From positions 1,364,001-1,428,000 of the forward strand of contig NZ_LAIR01000002.1 in the NCBI RefSeq assembly GCF_001247745.1: 64,000 nucleotides of DNA. Reading direction: 5' to 3'. Shown here piece by piece: positions 18,801 through 24,312 of the stretch. The stretch comes from Luteipulveratus halotolerans. Lineage in GTDB: Bacteria > Actinomycetota > Actinomycetes > Actinomycetales > Dermatophilaceae. The translations under genes and the position numbers were made by a program. The notes beneath the pieces are model-generated. The model saw only the letters and a list, made by a program, of their open reading frames with translations. It was not told the origin of the DNA and searched no databases. The first letter of the stretch is position 1; each line of letters begins with the position of its first letter.

Positions 18801-18854
18801 AAGGTAGTGGAAACGATCTCCGCTGCGAGTTGTTCGGACGGTGTCGGCAGCCAT
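12765..18854 (-). CDS. Nuclease-STAND NTPase, AVAST type 3-like (Avs3a-like) antiviral sensor
   Basis: A 2029-residue protein built like an antiviral STAND ATPase. Residues 10-120 resemble a DUF4297/Cap4-type PD-(D/E)xK nuclease: GDRFHYLWASLHALRLL, Glu40, IIDVAEY with Asp55, and YHQLKHS with Gln75 and Lys77. The NTPase follows with Walker A AHGGVGKS at 278-285 and Walker B LITIVIDAADN at 372-382. About 1500 residues of helical repeats, presumably the phage-protein sensor, make up the rest. Known Avs proteins assemble on recognising phage proteins and then cut DNA; here that is inference. GGAGGAGGTG precedes the ATG. The gene is visibly less GC-rich than its surroundings. The type assignment rests on architecture. 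Confidence 0.8.
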   Translation of the reverse strand: MAADTVRTTRSGDRFHYLWASLHALRLLDPTSDLRSISIEGPTDGEHVPSEEIIDVAEYFGRGPDDTPSGVHYHQLKHSSVRVDDPITSSELGKTLSKFADIYRDALAAGSAANIRFSFVSNRLLNAKVRQSLTDLRSGRPPSHATEGNYLRDALGFGAERTAEQKFFDRFTVNDGVPGVEHTERILTDEFKDYLPGGGTGSELADLMNHISRMATHEAKSNTLTRHDLLVILRTTEDQLFPALPAFEDLEHVIETPDVDRIASILRSGNQPKLLITAHGGVGKSIFVGMLKDKLEDVSSTLLFDSFAGGDYRQLGKRRHQHRIALTQLANELAGRGLCTALIPSQVAEPGDYLNAFESKVRKACASQPESLITIVIDAADNAVMAASAFRERPFIADLFDISWPANFRLVALCRPERKELLGLPGDVPEIELSGFDQTQTMAHLRTRFPTSTGAQGAQLHVLSTGNPRVQAMALEGAQSADDAISTLQIATNRPGAALDALFADQVQNVVAQGHLLRDELDRLCQALATLHPTIPLSDLALIAEVSEDAIRSFAVALGRGLHFNNNSLQFRDEPTETWFTNNYSLTPLGMRSFATRVIPHSSASAYIASILPQLLFEAGMVDELVELALSDGGLPTGIDDLQAQEIARARSRFALGSALRAQRYDDAALLAVKAGTLSSGHARRMKMFRANPDIAARFLDRDVIDSLCSGRELTDEWPGSNLHVEAVMLSSLDERRDLGRARLTASYNTIRAILRLDSDELRDLHAQITPKEIASLAIAMINIDGASAAVRFLSGWRPREFVREASAMFASRLADAGRANELSAVVALAEYCKHIQIAVTETMFDYGIVPSNEATAALAVMLKDRSEPFRHRSGPYVYDADLRGVTWALLHALRIAAITEDDARRVLEVHLVPLRDHAGESWSGLLPTSCILGHALKARLSKKHLEVGDVVMPEFLERLLRDSPVEERHSRAFKQNITPLLPWATCLVDAVLDGPVDSVRLAVSTLAANDFATKHNYDPPFVRLNGMAEIAIKILSLMPDPIFLAQFEAWHKASGHAITRSQLAVIRCAARNPDLASFAIAAVNRALDASQKDRLNADARVDEIIELARAILATSESESRAIFNIADREAKLVGDDLPARWYALTNTARRLGSGTEPERAYRLLQIGETLGTDEGSDISRLATPLFEMHPPSYYAAVSRQRDRRALAFDRLLEPIMSNASKLGTPIGALAVTALGAPDQWQAVTEALPAQEAARLDGVYRQFTSHSRRGGEIPLEDRSASTSRDWAGSKQTDPTKVVGPLDFTTAEGWDGAFAKVDWYSDARRTVVRLALGKLPAKLAEAIRAIADSTGAREEDFVIAATYASEQTPSAGLMESLDYLADVFADRFAATIATRHYDRPDLEKFAEAAGVPQRRLLEAGFAKLGEKAHTLNHEEYFSLASHLARTLQVPKAALVFDALAALFDDLAPPAKASDGLYANIAQPPADLAICLAGLIWAALGDMAIARRWEASQAVLLLVEVGDQATLNELAKFADGTHDPAPFYDARFAHYVLHSRTWLLFALERAGSEPTANLLAAFVPWLLELVDGPPHAANQVLAQRTLQVLADRGAVAPTPEWADPLARRLFAEWDELDWSAQSARQDPFQSEVDAPSGNGGHPFFYDFRQSWAAHLGRVFGTSDVALAMKAEVIACDLTGYDDGYKDPRHDAGVFNQRGSYPDHRNWPQEEDFAFYSAVHAILSLAADLASTLKAFKDQNADLDEYTSWLNEFLPKRRDGRWLSDRRDSPPVPAPELRIMASTNDTWRWSLTPSDFESAVAHGTDWIVVDASYATTLGERSEEVDISSALIHHATANSYLTALQTNALGGLGALPTTDDNCEDDIEGESPFRLVPWIDGSYFEESIDRDDERGRNVTFPPPRPCAEIVDRFALVTDNDLRVWSNRAREVFRSRVWDNTERTSREHSTGTSGTDLVVDWQFLKEVLNERDMTLVVQVRLRRDVHRSSYDRKESDEIPWIEWSSKVYLIDPEGRWTEY

Positions 18855-19001
18855 AGGTGAGAAGCACCTCCTCCCGGACCGGTCGTGTTTGGAGCGTACT
18901 GGAGCAGATGCCGGCGCTCACGACGTCTGGCGGTGCCCCGGCGGCTGACGTCGCGAGCGCTTGTTCGACGAGACCTTGCATTGCCGGCCGGTCGACCTCG
19001 G

Positions 19002-19973
19002 TCAGTACAGACTTGGTGCGACCAGCACCAGAACGAGGTTCGCCATGGCAGCGACACCGAGTAGCGCGAGCCCTGTGACCCACCAGGTCCGGCTCTTCTG
19101 GCCTGCCAGACCTCGCAGTGGCGCGGGCGTGGAATGGACAGGCTGCAGGCCCATCGCGTGTTCGAGGTGTTCGAGCGTCTTCCGGTCGGCAAGCTCGTAG
19201 GCCGAGTGCTTGAGCATGAGCTGGATGCTGAGCAACGAGATGAGGACCGCAAGCAGCGACGAGATGACGCGGCCGACGGTCGGCGACCCAGCGGACATCG
19301 CAATGGTGAGGAGGAACGCCTGGGCGGTGAGCGCGAGCGCGGGGGTCTGCCACATCAGGGTGTTCTGGGCGTTGTATCGCGCGGCGACCGTGGTGTACGT
19401 GAGCTCAGCCCCGCGTGGCCGCACCCAGTCGACCGCGGACACGATGGCCCTCTCCGACCCGGGCCACAAGTCGGCGGGCAGGCTCGTGACCGGGAACCAC
19501 CGGAAGAAGATCGCCTCACCGCCGACGCGTGGCTCAGCCTCGCTTTCGAGCACCGCTGCCACCGTCACGGACACGGCATGCTTGCGGGGATCGGTGCCGT
19601 ACGAGCCCGTGGGCTCGCGCGCTTCGGGGAACCACTCCATGACCGGGACCTGGGTGCGGCTCCGCATCCCCTGGAGCGCCGCATCAAGCTCGGTCTCGGT
19701 CAGCTCGAGGGTCTCGTCCAGGTGTCGCCTTGCGGCGTCCTGGAGCGTCTCTCCGCGCCGCACCCTGCCGCCGACGTGGCACCATTTCTGGGTGCCCCAT
19801 GGCGTCTCGCGCAGGATCAGGCCGACGTGGGTCACTGTGCCGGCGGAGTCAGTGTGTACTGGCACCAGGTCGACGCAGGCAATGGGCATGCTCGCGCAGA
19901 TGCGCTTCCACTCTGCCGGGGCCAGGTCGCCTCGGCTCGTGTGTGCTGATGCGCCGTGCGGTTCGCTGACCAT
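19002..19973 (-). CDS. NUDIX hydrolase fused to a C-terminal transmembrane module
   Basis: A 323-residue protein. Residues 1-185 form a NUDIX-like domain (GLILRETPWGTQKWCHVGGRVRRGETLQDAARRHLDETLE; the Nudix box is recognisable but not canonical). Residues 190-323 hold YNAQNTLMWQTPALALTAQAFLL, a second helix ISSLLAVLISLLSIQLML, the conserved-looking KHSAYELADRKTLEHLEH and a final helix WWVTGLALLGVAAMANLVLVLV. The membrane part resembles the SLATT-like modules predicted as pore-forming effectors of nucleotide-signalled immunity; this is inference. The ATG at 19973 has a G-rich site upstream. Codon use is close to core genes. Confidence 0.7.
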   Translation of the reverse strand: MVSEPHGASAHTSRGDLAPAEWKRICASMPIACVDLVPVHTDSAGTVTHVGLILRETPWGTQKWCHVGGRVRRGETLQDAARRHLDETLELTETELDAALQGMRSRTQVPVMEWFPEAREPTGSYGTDPRKHAVSVTVAAVLESEAEPRVGGEAIFFRWFPVTSLPADLWPGSERAIVSAVDWVRPRGAELTYTTVAARYNAQNTLMWQTPALALTAQAFLLTIAMSAGSPTVGRVISSLLAVLISLLSIQLMLKHSAYELADRKTLEHLEHAMGLQPVHSTPAPLRGLAGQKSRTWWVTGLALLGVAAMANLVLVLVAPSLY

Positions 19974-20110
19974 GGCACCCCCCTTGCCGTGCTGCTGCGC
20001 CGCGCTAGGGCGCGACGTCACGATAAATCCTTGTGCCGCTGAACTTTCCCGACGTGCGCAGAAGCCGGCTGGCTTGGCCGACCGGGTCGACTGCGAGCGC
20101 CCTCGGCCGC

Positions 20111-20770
20111 CTACCTGCTCGAGGGGCTCTCGTACTGCCAGATCGCGCGGTCCAGCGCCCTCGGCTCGACACCGAGGCTGGCGGCGGCCTTCGTGAGCAG
20201 CTCGTGGGTCTGCTCCCTGGAGAGATGGGCTGCGCCAAGACGGCGGGACAGGTAGCGGGTCACCATCACGTCGGGCTTGGTCTCGGTACCGACGCCGGCG
20301 TTCATGAGCAGGTAGGACCAGGCGAGCTGACCGAGCCCAAGTACGGACTGCCATGCCTGGCTCGCTGCTGGGTCCTTCGCGGCTGCGCGCAGCTGCTCCG
20401 CGGTCCTCACTGGCGAGGCCAGCGCCGCCAGCCTGCTCAGCCCTTCGTGGATGCCGACGGTGCGCAGTCGTGATGTGCCAGGCAGCACGGTGGTGTTGCG
20501 CAGCACGTCCCGGGCGAATGCCTCCGGCCCGCCGGCGTCGTCCATGGCCTTGACGAGGTCCGGGCCGCTGTCGGTCTCGGCGCTCGGACGGACGGCGCGG
20601 TAGCGGGCCAGGACGCGCTGGACAGACACCGACGTCGCGCGCAGCGAGTACGCCGAGTTCAGCGCGCAGAGCGCCAGGGAGTCGCCGAACTCCACCGGAG
20701 CGCCCCAGCCGGTCGGGTCCCCGAGGTCGTCGGCGAGTGCTCGCAGCAGCACGTCCAGGTCGTCTGTCAT
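20111..20770 (-). CDS. Possible HhH-GPD-fold protein, unrecognised family
   Basis: A 219-residue, mostly helical protein. The central LGLGQLAWSYLLMNAGVGTETKPDVMVTRYLSRRLG (about residues 144-179) looks like the helix-hairpin-helix and following Asp of HhH-GPD glycosylases, where a GxG turn is followed by a conserved Asp; here that would be the Asp in KPDVM. I cannot align the rest with any family, and the catalytic Lys of bifunctional enzymes is not evident. It lies upstream of the NUDIX-membrane gene on the same strand, 137 bases away, and may share its transcript. Confidence 0.5.
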   Translation of the reverse strand: MTDDLDVLLRALADDLGDPTGWGAPVEFGDSLALCALNSAYSLRATSVSVQRVLARYRAVRPSAETDSGPDLVKAMDDAGGPEAFARDVLRNTTVLPGTSRLRTVGIHEGLSRLAALASPVRTAEQLRAAAKDPAASQAWQSVLGLGQLAWSYLLMNAGVGTETKPDVMVTRYLSRRLGAAHLSREQTHELLTKAAASLGVEPRALDRAIWQYESPSSR

Positions 20771-20983
20771 GCCCGGAACCTAGCCGCTTCGTCGGACAGC
20801 CACCGCGACTTCGGCAACATCGACCTCGAGCGCACGCAGGGTGCAGGTCTGGCAGCGAACAGCGCTGGCCGGACGCGGTCCTGACATCGCTAACAAGCAG
20901 ACGCGAGCTGACCCGCCACATGCACAATGAGTCCAGCTGGCCGCGGACGGGGTGTGCTCAGCTCTCAATGCCGAGGAGGCAGC

Positions 20984-22198
20984 TTGACCTACAACCCGCT
21001 TGCCGCCGAGTGCACGGCGCTCCGCAAGACGCTGGGCGGCATGGAACAGGAGCGCAGCTCAGCTCAAGAGGATCTTGCGTGGCACGGCAGCTTCAACGTC
21101 GAGGCCGCGCGCAGAACGCTGGCACGTGAGGAAGCGGAAGTCGCGGCCTTGGAGCGGGATCTCATGGAGGCCGAGGAGCGAGTCGCCCGCACAGAACGCG
21201 CCGTGGGCACCCAGGTGCAGCGCGCGAACCTCGGGTGGAACCCGATGTACTGGTTCTCAGCGGAGCGCGACGAAGCCAAGGGCCATCTGGAGAGGCAGCG
21301 CGATCAGCTGAACAAGCACCAGGCTGAGCTCCGCAGCATCAAGCGTGACCTGCGACCTCATAAGCAGCGCAGGAAGGCCGCGTTCGCGGAGGTGGCGCGC
21401 TACGACGCGATGGACCCGGTGAAGCTCGCACAGGTCGTGGACCAGCTGGACGCCGACGTCACGTCGAACCGGCGGACGCTGGAGGACCTGGAGCGCCGGC
21501 GCGACGAGGTGGACGCAGCGCTCGAGAGTCCGCTGCGCATCCTGGGCACCTATCGGGCTGACGCTGCAAGGTTCAAGGACGACATCGCTGCAGCCGAACG
21601 TCTCGATAGCGACCTGGGGGCTGCTACGAATAGCTACGAGCGAGCCTTGCTGCACGAGCAGTGCGAAGGACGGTTCGGCACTCGGAGCCCCCGGAAGGTC
21701 GTCGCGAACAGACGACGACGGCTGGCGGCGGTCGAGCGCGACATTGCCAAGACCGAGTCCCGGCTCGAGCAGCTCGCGTCGCGAGCGTCGCGCGACGTGA
21801 AGACAGTGATCCTGGACGGCAGCAATCTCTGCTATGAGGAGTCCGCATTCATCGGCCTGACCGCGCTGCAGCCGCTCGTGGCACGACTTGCGACCACACG
21901 AGATGTCACGGTCGTGTTCGACGCCTCGATCCGTCGCATCCTGCGCTTTGGAGACCGTGCCCTGCGGGCGCAGCTCCCCGGCGCAACTGTGCATGTCGTT
22001 GCGACAAGGCGGACGGCAGACGAGACCATTCTCGACGCAGCCGCGGATCCCTACACCTACGTGATCAGCAACGACCGGTATGCCGAGTTCGCTGACAAGC
22101 CCGCCGTTCGAGACGACCGGATCATCCGGCACGAGATCATCAACGGCACGATCCTGGTGCACGACCTCGGCATCCGCGAGTCCTTCATTAGGGCATAA
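20984..22198 (+). CDS. Coiled-coil protein with C-terminal NYN (PIN-like) ribonuclease domain
   Basis: A 404-residue protein. Residues 1-270 form a long coiled coil broken by a WNPMYWFSAERDEAK segment near residue 85. Residues 275-404 are a NYN/Zc3h12a-type PIN-like domain with the expected acidic residues in VILDGSNLCYE, VVFDASIRR, RTADETILD and the terminal-strand motif YVISNDRYAEFADK. The architecture suggests an RNA-cleaving effector with an oligomerising or sensing arm. The TTG at 20984 was chosen for GAGGAGG just upstream, though only 4 bases separate them; GTG at 20954 is an alternative. No RNA target can be inferred. Confidence 0.72.
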   Translation: MTYNPLAAECTALRKTLGGMEQERSSAQEDLAWHGSFNVEAARRTLAREEAEVAALERDLMEAEERVARTERAVGTQVQRANLGWNPMYWFSAERDEAKGHLERQRDQLNKHQAELRSIKRDLRPHKQRRKAAFAEVARYDAMDPVKLAQVVDQLDADVTSNRRTLEDLERRRDEVDAALESPLRILGTYRADAARFKDDIAAAERLDSDLGAATNSYERALLHEQCEGRFGTRSPRKVVANRRRRLAAVERDIAKTESRLEQLASRASRDVKTVILDGSNLCYEESAFIGLTALQPLVARLATTRDVTVVFDASIRRILRFGDRALRAQLPGATVHVVATRRTADETILDAAADPYTYVISNDRYAEFADKPAVRDDRIIRHEIINGTILVHDLGIRESFIRA

Positions 22199-22438
22199 AG
22201 GCTCGTCTGAGCAAGGATTCGAGATCCGCGCCTGAACTCCAAGTGCGGACAGGCATGACGGTGTCTTGCTGCGAGCGCGGGCCACAGGTTCGACGAGCTC
22301 TCGTTGGGGCCACGTTGCATGCTCCACGGCCCGAGGTGGCAGGCGGTTGATGCCACTGTGAGCCGAGTGGCCGCCCGCGCACCGGTCAGGACGACGGTGG
22401 CTCAGCGACTCTGCGCATCGGTAGAGCGTGCCGACTGA

Positions 22439-22666
22439 TCAGACGCGCTCCTCTCCCACAAGCTGCGCGCGGTCCTGGGAGGCAGCCACGGCCGCTGACA
22501 GTGCAACGGACTCCACCTCGGCATCAGCAAGCGGCGTGATCAACGCCACGAACCGGCCACGGCGCGTGATCACCGCGGGTCGACCACGCTCGTTGATCTC
22601 CCTCATGACGCGCGGCGTGTCCATGCTGAGCTCGCGCATCGTGTAGATCTGCGTCGTCTCGGACAT
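22439..22666 (-). CDS. Phd/YefM-family antitoxin (no toxin gene visible)
   Basis: A 75-residue protein with the Phd/YefM pattern: an N-terminal ribbon-helix TMRELSMDTPRVMREINERGRPAVITRRGRFVALITPL and an acidic C-terminal tail that in relatives wraps the toxin. GGAGG precedes the ATG. No Doc, RelE or PIN toxin frame lies next to it on the same strand: the 240 bases downstream (22199-22438) hold no credible gene. It may be an orphan antitoxin serving as anti-addiction module or remnant. The interval 22667-23027 upstream of it (361 bases) likewise holds no gene that I can support. Confidence 0.8.
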   Translation of the reverse strand: MSETTQIYTMRELSMDTPRVMREINERGRPAVITRRGRFVALITPLADAEVESVALSAAVAASQDRAQLVGEERV

Positions 22667-23027
22667 TATGTGCGCCTCCCAAGGCTGTGCTTGCGTCCGT
22701 TGCCTTGATTGTCGTTGTCCGCGCTCAGGATGGCGAGGTCCTTTGGTCGGGTGGGCCGACATGTGTCTTCGGACGGCAGCAGTGGATCCGGCAGAGGCGG
22801 GATCGGCGTGCAACACCTTAAGGATGGCCTGCGCACCGGGAGGCCTCGTGCCGAACAGGTCCGCGGTGGATCTACCCGAGCCGGACCTGGTCAACATTCG
22901 CCCGATGGGTGGGCCACCGACTTGGACGTCAGCTGAGAGCCGATGTTCGTTCGAAGCCTGCCTGGGCCGGACGAGGAGGGAGGTCCGCGGGAGCGACGCC
23001 GCGGCCTGTCTGAGGGATGATGTGGTC

Positions 23028-23615
23028 ATGACCGATCCGAAAGCCCACCCGGTGACCGTTACGGGCGATCCGGAAGCCGACGAGGTGAACTCTTCCAACG
23101 CGTTCGCGCTGGTGGTGTCCCTCATGCTGGACCAGCAGTACGGCGTAGAGCACGCGTTCCGCGGACCGTGGAAGGTGCTCAACCGTATGGGTTCGTTCGA
23201 GCCGAGTGCGATCGCGGCGGCCGACCCGGAGGAGTTCAAAGCGCTGTGCAGCCAGACGCCGGCGATCCACCGGTTCCCTGGGTCGATGGCCGGTCGTATG
23301 CAGGAGCTGGCTGCCTTCATCGTGTCGACCTACGACGGGGACACCGCTCGGCTCTGGGAGGAAGCCGACTCGGGCAAGGACTTGCTCAAGCGCATCCAGG
23401 CCCTGCCGGGCTTCGGGAAGCAGAAGAGCCAGATCTTCGTCGCTTTGCTGGCCAAGCAGCTCGATGTCCGTCCCGAGGGTTGGGAGGCGGCCGCCGGCGA
23501 CTACGCGCTGGAGGGCCACCGCTCCGTGGCCGACATCGTCGATCAGGACAGCCTTCTCAAGGTGCGCGAGTTCAAGAAGCAGAAGAAGGCCGCCGCTAAG
23601 GCTTCAGCTTCCTAG
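23028..23615 (+). CDS. HhH-GPD-type base-excision repair protein, intact island copy
   Basis: A 195-residue homologue of the gene split by the island. It shows LMLDQQYGVEHAFRGPWKV near residue 32, PAIHRFPGSMAGRMQELAAF, LPGFGKQKSQIFVALLAKQL (the helix-hairpin-helix) near residue 118, GHRSVADIVD and a Lys/Ala-rich tail. The family is related to DNA glycosylases; its substrate is not known to me. GAGGGA precedes the ATG. The similarity to the split gene is obvious across the whole length, yet many positions differ, so it is not a recent duplicate. It lies 141 bases before the right junction and may replace the function lost by insertion. Confidence 0.9.
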   Translation: MTDPKAHPVTVTGDPEADEVNSSNAFALVVSLMLDQQYGVEHAFRGPWKVLNRMGSFEPSAIAAADPEEFKALCSQTPAIHRFPGSMAGRMQELAAFIVSTYDGDTARLWEEADSGKDLLKRIQALPGFGKQKSQIFVALLAKQLDVRPEGWEAAAGDYALEGHRSVADIVDQDSLLKVREFKKQKKAAAKASAS

Positions 23616-23652
23616 GCACCACGCCCGCTCCGAGGGGATCGGCCGTGGTGCC
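23615..23652 (+). terminator. Intrinsic terminator of the island HhH-GPD gene
   Basis: The inverted repeat GGCACCACG / CGTGGTGCC flanks a 20-base loop, begins at the stop codon and is followed by CTTT. It should end transcription before the right boundary of the island. Confidence 0.7.
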
Positions 23653-23660
23653 CTTTGCGA

Positions 23661-23747
23661 GCTCCATGGTTGGCATTGCACGTTCCATGGTTGAGGACAA
23701 CGGCGGTTCACGTTTTGCCTCGTTTATGAGGCAGATGCTCCATGGTC
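23661..23747. repeat. Three CCATGG-centred repeats at the right end of the island
   Basis: Copies begin at 23661 (GCTCCATGGTTGG), 23682 (GTTCCATGGTTGAGG) and 23737 (GCTCCATGGTC). The left end carries GACCATGGAAGC at 7874-7885, the inverted counterpart of the last copy, 7 bases inside the junction compared with 9 bases on the right. The arrangement resembles multiple recombinase-binding sites at element ends, though CCATGG is itself palindromic. Confidence 0.45.
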
Positions 23748-24245
23748 GCCGCCCTCGACCAGCAGTACCCGATGGAGCACGCGTTCCGCGGTCCGGCCAA
23801 GATCGCCGACCGGTTCGGGACGCTGGACCCGGCCAAGATCGCCGCCGCCGACCCGGAGGCGTTCGCCGACCTGTGCTCGACCCCGCCGGCGATCCACCGC
23901 TACGGCCGCTCGATGGCCGGGCGGGTGCAGCAGCTCGCCACGACCGTGCGCGACGAGTACGACGGTGACGCCGCGACGATCTGGACCACAGCCTCCTCGA
24001 CCGGTGAGCTGGTCAAGCGGCTGAAGGCGCTGCCCGGGTTCGGTGACCAGAAGGCGCGCATCTTCGCGGCGCTGCTCGCCAAGCAGCTCGGCGTGCAGCA
24101 CGACGGCTGGCGCGAGGCGATCGGCCCGTACGCCGAGGAGGGCAGCTTCCGGTCCGTCGCAGACGTCGTCGACGAGACGTCGTTGCAGAAGGTGCGCGAC
24201 TTCAAGAAGGCTGCCAAGGCGAAGGCCAAGGCCGCCAAGAGCTGA
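23742..24245 (+). pseudogene. HhH-GPD base-excision repair gene, 3' fragment
   Basis: The frame from the ATG at 23742 reads MVAALDQQYPMEHAFRGP and continues to the normal C-terminus through LPGFGDQKARIFAALLAKQL (helix-hairpin-helix) and the Lys/Ala tail. Everything from Asp at 23757 onward belongs to the same chromosomal gene as 7771-7866. An N-terminally shortened 167-residue product could still be made from this ATG, but the first helix would be replaced by four foreign residues and no ribosome-binding site is evident. Confidence 0.88.
23757..23765. repeat. Right junction of island: direct repeat GACCAGCAG
   Basis: Same nine bases, codons and frame as 7858-7866. The base before differs (CTC here, CTG on the left), so the identity does not extend outward on that side. 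Confidence 0.8.
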
Positions 24246-24312
24246 GTTTTCCGGTGTCTCACCTGGCGTTTCACTGGACAGGGACGGCCACGGCACGACA
24301 AGTTGGACTGCT

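Larger units (their letters stand above)
7867..23756. mobile_element. Accessory (defence) island inserted in a HhH-GPD gene, about 15.9 kb
   Basis: The island lies between two copies of GACCAGCAG that split a chromosomal gene in frame. Its content differs from the flanks: two IS256-family elements, decayed genes, an AVAST type 3-like pair, a NUDIX-membrane protein, a possible HhH-fold protein, a coiled-coil NYN protein, a lone Phd antitoxin and an intact HhH-GPD homologue at the right end. Parts, especially 12-18.7 kb, are visibly less GC-rich than the core. CCATGG-centred repeats lie just inside both ends in inverted orientation. No recombinase other than the two IS transposases is visible, so the mobilising enzyme was lost or acts in trans. 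Confidence 0.8.

Noticed and set aside
19002..20927. A 641-residue minus-strand frame around the NUDIX gene
   Set aside because: Only the last 323 residues look like protein; the front half lies antisense or out of frame to the 20111-20770 gene.
22395..22445. A tRNA-like stretch (GCATCGGTAGAGCGTGCCGACTG) that might be an attachment site
   Set aside because: No complete cloverleaf can be folded: acceptor and T-arm sequences (GTTCRANYC) are missing.
7867..23756. The island as a prophage or conjugative element
   Set aside because: No structural phage, terminase, relaxase, VirB4 or integrase gene is visible; only IS256 transposases and cargo are present.
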